The position numbers and the translations under genes are program-made. A stretch of DNA of 64,000 nt from Paenibacillus faecalis (GTDB lineage: Bacteria > Bacillota > Bacilli > Paenibacillales > Paenibacillaceae). This document shows, in pieces, positions 55,940 to 64,000 of this stretch (position 1 is its first letter; each line of letters opens with the position of its first letter). The stretch is taken from assembly GCF_900289175.1 (NCBI RefSeq), contig NZ_LT985747.1, forward strand, positions 3,441,624-3,505,623, read 5' to 3'. The notes beneath the pieces are model-generated. The model was not told the origin of the DNA. It searched no databases and was given only the letters and a program-made list of their open reading frames with translations.

Positions 55940-57157
55940 CTATATCACTTTGTTAAACCGGGTCTCAAACGTTGTGCTTTGCTGATCGCTCTGCACGCTA
56001 ATTTCTCCGCCCTGAACCTCGATAATGCTCTTGGTAATCGCCAGCCCCAGTCCGGTTCCCCCCGTCTCCTTCGAGCGCGAACTCTCCACACGATAGAAGC
56101 GATCGAATATGAAAGGGATATCCTGCTCGGGTATCGGATCGCCGTAATTGGTAAAACGGACCCGCACCTGATCCCCGTCACTGCGAACGGAAATTTCAAT
56201 TTTCTTGCCTGATCTTCCGTACCGGATCGCATTGGACATCAAATTTTCATAAGCGCGAACAAGCTGATCACCATCGGCCATTATGACGAGACCTTCCTGA
56301 GCCTCCAGGAAGCATTCCACGCCGGACTTCTCTAATATCGGAACCGACTCCTCGATCAGCTGACGAATGAACGCAGTCATGTCAATCTCCTGCATGTTCA
56401 GCGGCAATCCATTGTTAATCCGTGTATATTCAAATAAATCATCAATCAGCTTCTTCAGATTTTTTGCTTTCTCATAAGCGATATTCACAAAATACCTCAG
56501 CTCCACCTCATCCTGATATCGATCCTCTTCAATCACTTCCAGAAACCCAAGGATGGATGTCAGCGGAGTCCGTAAATCATGCGAAACACCTGTAATTAGA
56601 TCGTTTTTGGTTTTCTCGGCCTTCCGTTCCTCAAGTATGGATTGGTGCAGCTGCCTGCTCATCTGATTAATGCTGGCTGCCACCTCACCCAGCTGATTTC
56701 CAGGCTGAACTGGAATGACCGTATGAAAGTTGCCTTTGGCAATTTCACGGAGCCCCAGGGTGATTTCCGCCAAATAATCGTTGAGCTGATCTGTCATTAA
56801 ATCAATGCTGGCAGCTATGCGGCCCAGTTCATCTTGAGATTCAAGTCTGATTTTATAATCAAAATTCCCACCTGCAACCTCTTGCACCCCGGCTTCAATC
56901 TGACGCAGATCAGGGACAAACCATTTCGTTCCCAAGTAGTAACTGGTCAAAAAAAGAATGATGCCCATCACAATGATGACAGGCTGTGAGCCGATATTAT
57001 TGATGATCCAGGCCAGGGGTACATTGATCACCGGAATATTTATAATAAGTGTGCTTAGCGCATAGAGAATAATAAGCAAGGCCGCTGTAACGCCGATGCT
57101 GGCAAGCAGCATAAGCACCATTTTCTTACGGATGCTATCAAGCTGGACTCGTTTCAC
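55940..57157 (-). CDS. Sensor histidine kinase (VanS-like)
   Basis: A 405-residue two-component sensor with two N-terminal membrane helices and a very short external loop, suggesting it senses a signal within the membrane or via a partner. Two HAMP-like modules (about 80-130 and 145-175) precede the H-box TGVSHDLRTPLTS (His near 197). The ATPase domain has the N-box (NLMSNAIRYG) and G-boxes (GGTGLGLAIT). GTG at 57155-57157 is preferred with GAGGTG just upstream; a GTG three codons earlier is possible. It follows the response regulator gene by 15 bases. Confidence 0.92.
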   Translation of the reverse strand: MKRVQLDSIRKKMVLMLLASIGVTAALLIILYALSTLIINIPVINVPLAWIINNIGSQPVIIVMGIILFLTSYYLGTKWFVPDLRQIEAGVQEVAGGNFDYKIRLESQDELGRIAASIDLMTDQLNDYLAEITLGLREIAKGNFHTVIPVQPGNQLGEVAASINQMSRQLHQSILEERKAEKTKNDLITGVSHDLRTPLTSILGFLEVIEEDRYQDEVELRYFVNIAYEKAKNLKKLIDDLFEYTRINNGLPLNMQEIDMTAFIRQLIEESVPILEKSGVECFLEAQEGLVIMADGDQLVRAYENLMSNAIRYGRSGKKIEISVRSDGDQVRVRFTNYGDPIPEQDIPFIFDRFYRVESSRSKETGGTGLGLAITKSIIEVQGGEISVQSDQQSTTFETRFNKVI

Positions 57158-57172
57158 TTCTGTCACCTCTGC

Positions 57173-57871
57173 CTATAGTTTCTCCATCTTATAACCGATT
57201 CCCCAAACTGTTTTTATGTATATGGGCTGCTGCGGGTCTTTCTCTATTTTTTCCCGGAGCTTGCGGATATGTACCATTACTGTATTTTTGGACTCCATGA
57301 AGGGCTCGTTCCACACCTCTGTGTAAATTTTATCCATACTAAGCACAAGCCCGCGATTAACAGCGAGCATGTGCAGTAAGGAAAACTCCCTCGGCGTCAG
57401 TTTAACTTCCTCACCGGCAACCGTTACCCGATGTGAGGCGGCATTAATGACCAAATCATCGATCCGGATCTCGTTCTCATCCTGAACCGGACTGGTGTTG
57501 AGCTGATTAAATCTGCGCAGCTGGGATTTGATTCGCGCAATCAGCTCCAGTGGACTAAACGGCTTGGTAACATAATCGTCCGCTCCGATGCTGAGTCCGG
57601 CGATTTTATCGATCTCCTGGCTTTTGGCCGACAGCATGATGATCGGAATATTATTCTCCTCCCGAATCTTCATACATGCCTGTATCCCGTCCATTTGAGG
57701 CATCATGACATCCAAAATGATCAGATCAACGTGATGCTTTCTGAGTATATCCAGTGCTTCCACACCATTGGATGCGCTAAGCAGCGTATAACCTTCATTT
57801 TTGAGGTAAATATCCATGAGCTTTATAATTTCAGCCTCATCATCCACCATCAGTATTGTTACTCCAGACAT
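57173..57871 (-). CDS. OmpR/PhoB-family response regulator (VanR-like)
   Basis: A 232-residue regulator: receiver domain (about 5-120) with acidic DDEAE, phospho-acceptor in LIILDVMMPQMDG (Asp 53), Thr/Ser switch in IIMLSAKS and Lys in VTKPFSP; winged-helix DNA-binding domain at about 135-230. It pairs with the histidine kinase on the same transcript, probably to control the adjacent envelope genes. AGGAGG precedes the ATG. Confidence 0.94.
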   Translation of the reverse strand: MSGVTILMVDDEAEIIKLMDIYLKNEGYTLLSASNGVEALDILRKHHVDLIILDVMMPQMDGIQACMKIREENNIPIIMLSAKSQEIDKIAGLSIGADDYVTKPFSPLELIARIKSQLRRFNQLNTSPVQDENEIRIDDLVINAASHRVTVAGEEVKLTPREFSLLHMLAVNRGLVLSMDKIYTEVWNEPFMESKNTVMVHIRKLREKIEKDPQQPIYIKTVWGIGYKMEKL

Positions 57872-57908
57872 AATGTCCTCCTCATCAAAATATGAATTGT
57901 TCGTAGAT

Positions 57909-59117
57909 TTACTGCTTTTCTACAGTTGCAGAGCTGTTTGTCCTGTTTTCCATGCGGCTGTCATTTCTCTTATTCTTCTTAACTTTTGACACATTGCCGA
58001 ACAGAACCCATGAGAAAGGAACATATCGTACTGTAAGCGACACAACAAGCCATGAACAACCCAGCGCAGCGATAAACCCGCCTGCATACCATAGATGCAT
58101 CAATATCGAACTGCCGCTAAGCGGTGGGAATTGTCGATATACCAACAGAAAGAACGGATGAATCAAATATATCCCAAAGGAAAGCGCGCCGATCCGTTCC
58201 AATATGGAAGTTAAGCCGTTCGGTGCTTTTCTGTACAGCAAAATAGCCAGCTGCAGCAATACGATGGTTCCTAGATACGTATGCAGATTCCACATCAGCT
58301 CGTATAAGGTTGAGTTGTAGCTGGTACCGTACAATCGACTATTGTAGTACAAGTAAACATGAGTTAGTCCGGCCAAGGCCCAACCCGACCATAAGATGAC
58401 CCAGCTTCCGAGACGTGACCAGGTCGCCTGAACCCGGCTTAAAGTCAGCCAGCCCTTCAGCTTGGGATAATAAATGCCGATGCAAGCACCGAGCATGAAA
58501 TAAGCCATATAAGAAAGTGACCAGCTTCCCTTATTCGGCACCTGCCAATAGTATTTATTCATGAGTACAAAAGCCCATTGAATGGCTAGACCGATCGGAA
58601 TCGCCCAACGGGTCAACTGTGGAACCTTTTTAAACAACCATAACATCAGCGGAAACAGAATATAGAATTGAATGCTGATAAATACAAAGTATAGATGGGT
58701 ATAAGCTTTCCCCGTCAACAGCTTCCTTACAAAACTTTCAATCGTATCTGCCAATGAGCGATCCGGATAGTGAATGACATGAAGCAGTCCGAAATAGAAT
58801 ATGGAAAACACTACATAAGGAATAATAATATACAGCATTCTCTTCTTGTAAAATCCAGTGATCAACTCTTTCGTCAACGACCGTTCATAATAATTATAGA
58901 ACAGGACAAAACTGCTCAAGAAAATAAACGTTGGCGTCCCGAATTTCATAAAAATATTTAAAAAGTTATAGACAAAATAATATTGAGATCCCGTCATTTC
59001 TAAAGTTGCATATGAAGTAGAATGGACAAACAGTACCCCTAAAATAGCGAATGCCCGTACTAGCTGCAACTCGGGGATGTTTTCCCGCTTTTTCAGTAAA
59101 CCAGATCTATTGATCAT
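57909..59117 (-). CDS. Acyltransferase 3 family membrane protein
   Basis: A 402-residue membrane acyltransferase of the OatA/WecH-like superfamily with about ten helices. The conserved His/Arg motifs are near the N-terminus (LQLVRAFAILGVLFVHSTSYA: Arg and His typical). It may acetylate a wall polymer or exopolysaccharide. GGAGGG precedes the ATG by 8 bases. It stands 37 bases before the response regulator start, so one transcript may carry acyltransferase, regulator, sensor and stalk protein. The C-terminal tail is basic and hydrophilic. Confidence 0.88.
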   Translation of the reverse strand: MINRSGLLKKRENIPELQLVRAFAILGVLFVHSTSYATLEMTGSQYYFVYNFLNIFMKFGTPTFIFLSSFVLFYNYYERSLTKELITGFYKKRMLYIIIPYVVFSIFYFGLLHVIHYPDRSLADTIESFVRKLLTGKAYTHLYFVFISIQFYILFPLMLWLFKKVPQLTRWAIPIGLAIQWAFVLMNKYYWQVPNKGSWSLSYMAYFMLGACIGIYYPKLKGWLTLSRVQATWSRLGSWVILWSGWALAGLTHVYLYYNSRLYGTSYNSTLYELMWNLHTYLGTIVLLQLAILLYRKAPNGLTSILERIGALSFGIYLIHPFFLLVYRQFPPLSGSSILMHLWYAGGFIAALGCSWLVVSLTVRYVPFSWVLFGNVSKVKKNKRNDSRMENRTNSSATVEKQ

Positions 59118-59361
59118 CGCTTGTTCCCTCCGGTATAACCAAGTTGTCCGCTTAACAAGCGGTTTCCCCTTAACTATACCGGATAGTTCTTAACACTATC
59201 GTTCCTAACTTCTTAACATTTGCTTAAATTTATATTCACAAGCCTTCATATTAGATATTTCCTTGTAAGCAGTAAATAATAACAGCATCTTGTAGTGGCA
59301 TAGGACGTTAGAAAGCACGCTGCGAGCTGCTCGTGCCCTGTCCAATCCTCTAAAGACAAAA

Positions 59362-59397
59362 AAGCAAGGCCCCCTCTGTTCAAAAAGGGCCTTGCTT
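59362..59397 (-). terminator. Rho-independent terminator of the khtT-like gene
   Basis: AAGCAAGGCCC / GGGCCTTGCTT, with a T-rich tail on the minus strand (TTTTTTG). It lies about 18 bases downstream of the stop. Confidence 0.85.
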
Positions 59398-59415
59398 CAA
59401 GGAACATGACTGTCA

Positions 59416-59904
59416 TCAGCCATGGATTAAAAGCTCCTTCAGCTCCATAATCTGTTTGCGTTCTCCAGCGAGTACGAGTGTAGAGCCGGCGATTAAACGA
59501 TCATCGGGACCGGGATTAATCTTCTGCTCATTCTTTTTCACAATGGCCAGAACATTAGCTCCGGTGCGCTGACGAATTTGCAGCTCTGCAATCGTTTTGT
59601 CTACGGATTTGTAATGGGGTTCTACCCGGCACCATTCAATAATCAGATCTTCCAATGATACCTCGATCGTCTCTAAAGCTTTCGGCTTATACGTCATTCC
59701 TCCGATAATTCCAGCGATTTGACGGGCTTCATCGTCCTCCAGTGAAACCATGGAGATGCTCTCATCCGGATCATTATCCTCAAAATGATACAGCTCTCTT
59801 CGGCCATCATCATGTATAACAATCACCAGTTTATCTCCGGATCTCGTATTCACTTGAAATTTCTTACCGATCCCAGGCAGATCGGATTCTCTGATCATAC
59901 TCAT
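59416..59904 (-). CDS. khtT: K+/H+ antiporter regulatory subunit (KhtT-like, RCK_C)
   Basis: A 162-residue cytosolic protein: N-terminal half of about 70 residues ([34 protein letters not shown]) and a C-terminal RCK_C (TrkA-C) domain (about 85-160). In B. subtilis, KhtT regulates the KhtU antiporter and its RCK_C domain binds c-di-AMP. The ATG at 59902-59904 follows GGGAGG by 9 bases. It stands 68 bases downstream of the khtU-like gene, so here the order is U then T, the reverse of B. subtilis khtSTU; khtS is not seen. Confidence 0.88.
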   Translation of the reverse strand: MSMIRESDLPGIGKKFQVNTRSGDKLVIVIHDDGRRELYHFEDNDPDESISMVSLEDDEARQIAGIIGGMTYKPKALETIEVSLEDLIIEWCRVEPHYKSVDKTIAELQIRQRTGANVLAIVKKNEQKINPGPDDRLIAGSTLVLAGERKQIMELKELLIHG

Positions 59905-59972
59905 TCTTTGAATCCTCCCATTCACTTTGCTTTCACACAAAGATAACACACTTCGCAGTCTAGTTGAACTTT

Positions 59973-61190
59973 TTAGCCACTTTCTTTTACATTTTTTTGC
60001 GGCTCACTCCATTTAAACACCTTATTCGTAGCTTTGTAAATATGTTTTGATCCTTTCGTTAACAATGGACCTAGTATCGCAAGCACCAGAACATACAAAG
60101 CAGAGAATGGCTTTATGATAGGAGCCAATCCGCCGGCTATTCCCAAGTTAGCTACAATAATGCTGAATTCCCCTCTTGCCATGATCGTAAGTCCGATATT
60201 AAAGGAAGACTTGTGGGACAAACCTGCTTTTCGACCTGCAATCATTCCGGCGACAACGTTACAAATAATCGTCAGTATGATAGCTCCAATAGCTAGCCAG
60301 AACGCATCTCCCAAGGTTAATGGATCGATGCTCAAGCCGAAGCTGAAGAAAAAGATGGCACCAAAGAAATCCCGAAATGGAACAACGAGCTGTTCAATTC
60401 GCTTGCTGTGCTCGGTCTCTGATAAAGCCAACCCGAACAACAGCGCACCGATCGCCTCTGCCACATGAAGTGTTTCAGAAAATCCAGCGACGAAAAATAA
60501 CATTGAAAAAATAACGATAATAAATATTTCACTCGATGCGATATTCAGCATCTTATTTAAAATCGGTGTGCCTTTTCTCGCAATCAAGAAGAATAATAGC
60601 ATATATCCTATGGATATCGATACAGCCAGTATCGTTGATCCTACCGAAGCAGATCCTGCAAGTAACAGGCCTGACATGACGGACATAAATACCGCAAGGA
60701 AAATATCATCAAACAAAACCATACCAAGGATCAATTCTGTTTCCGAGTTACCCGTACGTCTCAAATCAACCAGAACCTTGGCCACGATCGCAGTTGATGA
60801 AACAGATAGCATCCCAGCAATAATCAGAACCTCGTACAGCGGCAAACCGGACAGAAATCCATACGCAAGTCCAGCCACAAAATTCAATACGACATAGATG
60901 CCGCCGCCAAACACAATGTTTTTACCCGATCTAACCAATTTACTAACTGAAAACTCCAAACCCAAATAAAACAATAAGAACAAAACCCCTATGCGCCCTA
61001 AAAACTCGATAATCTCTTGACTTTCAATAAACCTCAAGTCAATAATTCCGATCGCAGGCGCATGGGGGCCAACTAACATTCCCAGCACAATAAGAAACGG
61101 AATGATCGAAAATTTCAACTTACCTGCCAAAAGTGAAACAAGGGCAATCAGTATAAGGGCCGTTCCAACTTCAAAAACCATATGGTCCAT
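59973..61190 (-). CDS. khtU: K+/H+ antiporter (KhtU-like, CPA2 family)
   Basis: A 405-residue membrane protein of the CPA2 cation:proton antiporter family with about 12 helices. Typical features include the DD pair of the ion site ([13 protein letters not shown] near 165). In B. subtilis KhtU exports K+ and contributes to alkaline-pH and potassium homeostasis. GGAGGAGG precedes the ATG by about 11 bases. Its subunit KhtT is encoded downstream. Confidence 0.9.
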   Translation of the reverse strand: MDHMVFEVGTALILIALVSLLAGKLKFSIIPFLIVLGMLVGPHAPAIGIIDLRFIESQEIIEFLGRIGVLFLLFYLGLEFSVSKLVRSGKNIVFGGGIYVVLNFVAGLAYGFLSGLPLYEVLIIAGMLSVSSTAIVAKVLVDLRRTGNSETELILGMVLFDDIFLAVFMSVMSGLLLAGSASVGSTILAVSISIGYMLLFFLIARKGTPILNKMLNIASSEIFIIVIFSMLFFVAGFSETLHVAEAIGALLFGLALSETEHSKRIEQLVVPFRDFFGAIFFFSFGLSIDPLTLGDAFWLAIGAIILTIICNVVAGMIAGRKAGLSHKSSFNIGLTIMARGEFSIIVANLGIAGGLAPIIKPFSALYVLVLAILGPLLTKGSKHIYKATNKVFKWSEPQKNVKESG

Positions 61191-61380
61191 ACAACGTTCG
61201 TCCTCCTCCTTAACGATGACTTTTGGGCAATCATTCTATATTATACAGATTTGATGCATAGATTTACAGAGCAACCTCATTTATTTTTGCATATTTTTTT
61301 ATAGAATCAATTTTTTTATAAGTTTTTCCCATTTTATTATACATAAAAAGGAATAAAAATTCATTTTATTTACAAAAAAA

Positions 61381-61403
61381 CCGGTAATCGAAAAGATCAC
61401 CGG
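61381..61403 (-). terminator. Rho-independent terminator of the oxidoreductase gene
   Basis: CCGGTAATC / GATCACCGG with one mismatch; the minus-strand tail is T-rich (TTTTTTTG). It lies about 26 bases after the stop. Confidence 0.75.
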
Positions 61404-61428
61404 CTTTTGCTCATAAACATTAAACCGC

Positions 61429-62427
61429 TCATATATCCTTGTCATCAGCCGGATACGAAAGTCCGATCTGTCTTCTCGCTTCCGCAGCAATCTCGGCTGT
61501 AATCAGTGAATGTTCCAAAGAGTTAATTACACTATCCCTCTTGCCGGCTTCAAGCAGCTCGATAAATTCCTTCACCTCGTAATACATCGACTCATGCGTC
61601 TGTGATTGTGTAATATCCTCGATCGTTCCATCCCTGTAATAAATCTTCACGTCATAAGGCTGGTTGATTTTATCTATAACCATCGTGCCATTCTCACCCT
61701 GAATTTCAGCAGGAACGTAAGAGTGACTGATTTTGGAGTGCATGATGACCGCATCCATTTTTGGATAGCGAAGAAGCAAACTGCCTTCCCCATCTACCCC
61801 GGATGAAAGCATGACCCCTACAGCTTGTACAGTTTCTGGCCTGCCGAACAAGACGACCATCGGATAAATGCAATACACCCCAATGTCCATCAACGAACCA
61901 TTCGAAAACTCCGGGTTAAAGGTATTGAGAACCTTTCCTTGTTTAAAAGCATCATAGCGTGAAGAATACTGACAGTAACTTGCAAAATAACGGCGTACCC
62001 GGCCAAGCTTGTACAAATTATCCTTGACCACCTTAAAATTCGGCATCAATGTGGATTTCATCGCTTCCATAAGCAGCACTTTGTTCCGCCGGGCAGCTTC
62101 AATCATCAGCTGCACCTCACGCGGATTGGAGGCAATCGGCTTCTCACACAGCACATGCTTTCCATGGTTCATACACAGGATCGCTTGCTCTGCATGAAAA
62201 GAGTTGGGGCTCGCAATATAAACAGCATCCAGCACATCGCTTGCCGCCATCTGCTGCAGGTCTGTAAACACAGCGATGGGTTGATCGTACTGTGCTGCGA
62301 AGGCAGTGCCCCTCTCCTCTGAACGGGAGTATACTGCTGTCAAAACAAACTGCTCGGTTTCAAGGGCAGCCTGTATAAAACGTTCCGTAATCCAGTTGGT
62401 GCCGATAATGCCAAAGCGTACTTTCAA
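61429..62427 (-). CDS. Gfo/Idh/MocA family oxidoreductase
   Basis: A 332-residue NAD(P)-binding dehydrogenase: N-terminal Rossmann domain (FGIIGTNWITERFIQAAL; DAVYIASPNSFHAEQAILC; HGKHVLCEKPIAS, where the EKP lysine is conserved) and a C-terminal domain with SNGSLMDIGVYCIYP. Family substrates are typically sugars or inositols. The start is TTG at 62425-62427, with AGAAGG 7 bases upstream; an out-of-frame ATG lies between. It could act on a sugar near the thioesterase and SGNH genes, but no linkage is evident. Confidence 0.92.
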   Translation of the reverse strand: MKVRFGIIGTNWITERFIQAALETEQFVLTAVYSRSEERGTAFAAQYDQPIAVFTDLQQMAASDVLDAVYIASPNSFHAEQAILCMNHGKHVLCEKPIASNPREVQLMIEAARRNKVLLMEAMKSTLMPNFKVVKDNLYKLGRVRRYFASYCQYSSRYDAFKQGKVLNTFNPEFSNGSLMDIGVYCIYPMVVLFGRPETVQAVGVMLSSGVDGEGSLLLRYPKMDAVIMHSKISHSYVPAEIQGENGTMVIDKINQPYDVKIYYRDGTIEDITQSQTHESMYYEVKEFIELLEAGKRDSVINSLEHSLITAEIAAEARRQIGLSYPADDKDI

Positions 62428-62476
62428 GAATCATCGCCTTCTTTCCTGTGTTATTTGAAATCCTTGTTGTACACGA

Positions 62477-62932
62477 TTATTCCCATCCTTCAAAAGAGGA
62501 GATGACCTTTCGTGCTTCTTCAGGAATCGGCTTGCTCTTCCCACTCTTCGTATCAATAAGCACAACCGCTCCTCGCCCGGCAGCTTTCAATTCACCATTC
62601 ACCACGATCGCATACTGCACGTCCATGGAGGAACGGCCAATCTCTGCTACTTTTATATGGAGCATCAGCGGGTCCTTGAGATATAACTGCGCCATGTATT
62701 GGCACTCCAGATCGGCGACAACCGATACGGCATCTTCACCGAACAGTTCATCCGTCAGTCCCAGGTTCTCGAAGTACTCAATCCTCCCTTGCTCGAAATA
62801 CATGAAATAACTCACATTATTCACATGCCCCAACATATCTGTCTCACAATATCGAATCTTGATCGGAATAGAGAAATGGAATGAGTCCAACCAGCTCTGA
62901 GGGTCCGGTTGCACAAAAGTATTCTTTTTCAT
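62477..62932 (-). CDS. Hotdog-fold acyl-CoA thioesterase (4HBT-type)
   Basis: A 151-residue cytosolic thioesterase with the 4HBT signature YCETDMLGHVNNVSYFMYFEQGRIEYF; the Asp of this motif is the usual catalytic residue. The probable start is ATG 62930-62932, with AAGGGG 7 bases upstream. It lies 49 bases upstream of the oxidoreductase, perhaps in one transcript. Substrate unknown. Confidence 0.9.
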   Translation of the reverse strand: MKKNTFVQPDPQSWLDSFHFSIPIKIRYCETDMLGHVNNVSYFMYFEQGRIEYFENLGLTDELFGEDAVSVVADLECQYMAQLYLKDPLMLHIKVAEIGRSSMDVQYAIVVNGELKAAGRGAVVLIDTKSGKSKPIPEEARKVISSFEGWE

Positions 62933-63077
62933 ATGAGTCCCCTTTCGTGGATTGTTTAAAGCCACTTCTACAAGGATAATCAATGCCAGTTGTGCCCGTC
63001 AATAATGATCCTGCAAAGTCTATTCGAACTTAAAGGTAACTCGACAATCCAATCTCTCTTAGAGCAGTCAAAAAAAA

Positions 63078-63107
63078 GCCCTGACAAGATTTTTTTCCTG
63101 TCAAGGC
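63078..63107 (-). terminator. Rho-independent terminator of the SGNH hydrolase gene
   Basis: GCCCTGACA (63078-63086) pairs with TGTCAAGGC (63099-63107), one wobble; the minus-strand tail is TTTTTTT. Confidence 0.85.
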
Positions 63108-63146
63108 CAGTATAAGCTTTGATATGACAAGTGCGCCCGATCTTCT

Positions 63147-63779
63147 TTACTTTAAACCAATTCCCATCGTCTCCATCCAAGCTTGCGCAATCAGGGCATG
63201 ACCAGCAGGAGTTGGATGCACACCATCCGGTGTCCAGTAAGCCGGCTCACGTCTAGCAGCGGCTGCCGCAAACAAACCGTCCAGCGGAACAAGCAGAGCA
63301 TCAAACTCCGCGGCAAGTTCCCTTACCGCCATAATTTTCGGATCAAGATCCTCGCGCCACGCTTTACGATCTTCCGGGTAAGGCAGCACAAATGGCTCCA
63401 TTAGAATAAGCTTCGCATCAAGCTTTTCCTTTGTCTGCTTGAGCAACTCGCGGTAACCCGTCTTGAAATCCTCCACACTCGTCGGGTCCTGAGCATCGTA
63501 ACGGCGCCAGCAGTCATTAATGCCGATGTAGACCGAAACCCAGGTCGGCTTCAGATCAATACAATCCTCCTGCCATCTCGCTTGTAAATCTTTGACCCTG
63601 TCCCCACTGATTCCCCGGTTTAAAAAGGTGATGTTCAACTCCGGATACATCATGCCGACCAGCCCCGCCGTTAACAACGGGTAGCCTTTGCCAAGATCTT
63701 TCAGATCATATCGGTCTCTGCCGGCATCGGTGATGCTGTCGCCTTGAAACAGTACAATGTCATCCTTCTTCAATCGCAT
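63147..63779 (-). CDS. SGNH/GDSL-family hydrolase
   Basis: A 210-residue SGNH hydrolase with all four blocks: block I FQGDSITDAGR (Ser near 14), block II Gly in NRGISGDR, block III IGINDCW (Asn), block V WTPDGVHPTPAGH (Asp and His). There is no signal peptide, so it is probably intracellular, as esterases of this size often are (carbohydrate or lipid esterase). GGAG stands 8 bases before the second ATG (63779) and 5 before the first (63782). Substrate unknown. Confidence 0.9.
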   Translation of the reverse strand: MRLKKDDIVLFQGDSITDAGRDRYDLKDLGKGYPLLTAGLVGMMYPELNITFLNRGISGDRVKDLQARWQEDCIDLKPTWVSVYIGINDCWRRYDAQDPTSVEDFKTGYRELLKQTKEKLDAKLILMEPFVLPYPEDRKAWREDLDPKIMAVRELAAEFDALLVPLDGLFAAAAARREPAYWTPDGVHPTPAGHALIAQAWMETMGIGLK

Positions 63780-63884
63780 CATTTCTCTTCTCCTTCACAG
63801 GTAGACCTTCACCTAGTTCATTTCGTTTTCAGTCATATTGCTTCACTCCTAATTATATCAAATTCCCACGTCAGCATAAAAAAA

Positions 63885-63933
63885 GAGGAGCTCTATTTTC
63901 AGGTGTCGAAATGAACCTGGCTTAGAACTCCTC
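63885..63933 (-). terminator. Rho-independent terminator for the gene at the right edge
   Basis: GAGGAG (63885-63890) pairs with CTCCTC (63928-63933), with inner CAGGT/ACCTG; the minus-strand tail is TTTTTTT. It belongs to the partial gene running in from the right. Confidence 0.8.
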
Positions 63934-63942
63934 GGGATTGAA

Positions 63943-64000
63943 TTATACTACGCTATACGCTGACGTTTTGACTGGCTGGGCAACCCAGTGACCCTTGGAC
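63943..64000 (-). CDS. C-terminal end of an unidentified protein
   Basis: On the minus strand a frame runs in from the right edge and ends in WVAQPVKTSAYSVV followed by TAA (63943-63945), just before the strong terminator at 63885-63933. Only 18 residues are visible, so no family can be assigned. Confidence 0.5.
   Translation of the reverse strand, partial: SKGHWVAQPVKTSAYSVV

Noticed and set aside
61191-61300. c-di-AMP riboswitch upstream of the KhtU-like antiporter
   Set aside because: KhtT binds c-di-AMP, so I looked for a ydaO-type element; no conserved blocks are present in the short AT-rich gap.
1-64000. Prophage, IS element, CRISPR array, tRNA or rRNA genes
   Set aside because: I saw no integrase, transposase, regular short repeats with spacers, or cloverleaf/rRNA-like sequences.

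Overview
The window looks like a chromosomal segment of a Gram-positive, low-to-mid G+C endospore-former of the Paenibacillus type. That is an inference from gene content: an SLH-domain surface protein, several copper-amine-oxidase-N (stalk-like) domain proteins, an LplABC-type sugar importer with a large membrane-bound AraC regulator, Bacillus-style YdbS/YdbT and KhtTU genes, strong GGAGG ribosome binding sites, and frequent GTG/TTG starts. I saw no rRNA, tRNA, prophage, transposase or CRISPR array.

Layout. 1-5.8 kb: two ABC-2 permeases (one cut by the left edge), a thioredoxin-like protein and a heterodimeric ABC exporter. 6-7.1 kb: an unrecognised protein with a glycine-rich hydrophobic core. 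7.2-11.2 kb: a MacB/LolD-type ATPase with a 1103-residue FtsX permease carrying a long coiled coil. 11.3-12.3 kb: an AT-rich island of three tiny coupled ORFs (the last a lipoprotein missed by a 60-residue cut-off) and an imperfect-palindrome repeat. 12.3-18.9 kb: a catabolic-looking operon (FAD oxidoreductase, transporter, HyuA-type hydantoinase/oxoprolinase, small HEXXH protein) with an RpiR regulator downstream and a cre-like box plus spaced direct repeats upstream. 19.2-26.8 kb: GH29 alpha-L-fucosidase, LplABC-like importer and AraC regulator with a near-perfect cre box. 26.9-28.2 kb: an EamA transporter behind an FMN riboswitch, hence a probable flavin-precursor importer. 28.4-31.2 kb: transglutaminase-like, AraC, GNAT and TetR genes. 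31.3-32.4 kb: an ErmD-like 23S rRNA methyltransferase with a leader peptide ending in Arg-Leu-Arg and an attenuator.

32.5-50.2 kb is rich in large secreted proteins: a frameshifted stalk-domain protein with about eight ~128-residue repeats, a 1463-residue phosphodiester glycosidase/metallophosphoesterase fusion, and a 1299-residue GHL10/SLH protein. The last two share a carbohydrate-binding-like module. Between them lie an epimerase, a WYL regulator with a GyrI-like protein, and YdbS/YdbT. 50.8-51.9 kb: a paired short-chain chromate (CHR) transporter. 52.5-59.1 kb: a polysaccharide-deacetylase lipoprotein, a stalk-domain secreted protein, a VanRS-like two-component system and an acyltransferase-3 protein, which together suggest cell-envelope glycan modification. 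59.4-64 kb: a KhtU/KhtT K+/H+ antiporter in swapped gene order, a Gfo/Idh/MocA oxidoreductase, a hotdog thioesterase, an SGNH hydrolase and the tail of one more gene.

The observations most worth following are the erm leader (the stall codons sit just before the attenuator arm), the HyuA/HEXXH/FAD operon with its upstream sites, the single-base frameshift in the repeat protein, and the two-copy palindromic repeat. All family assignments are read from motifs and general resemblance; no database search was made.
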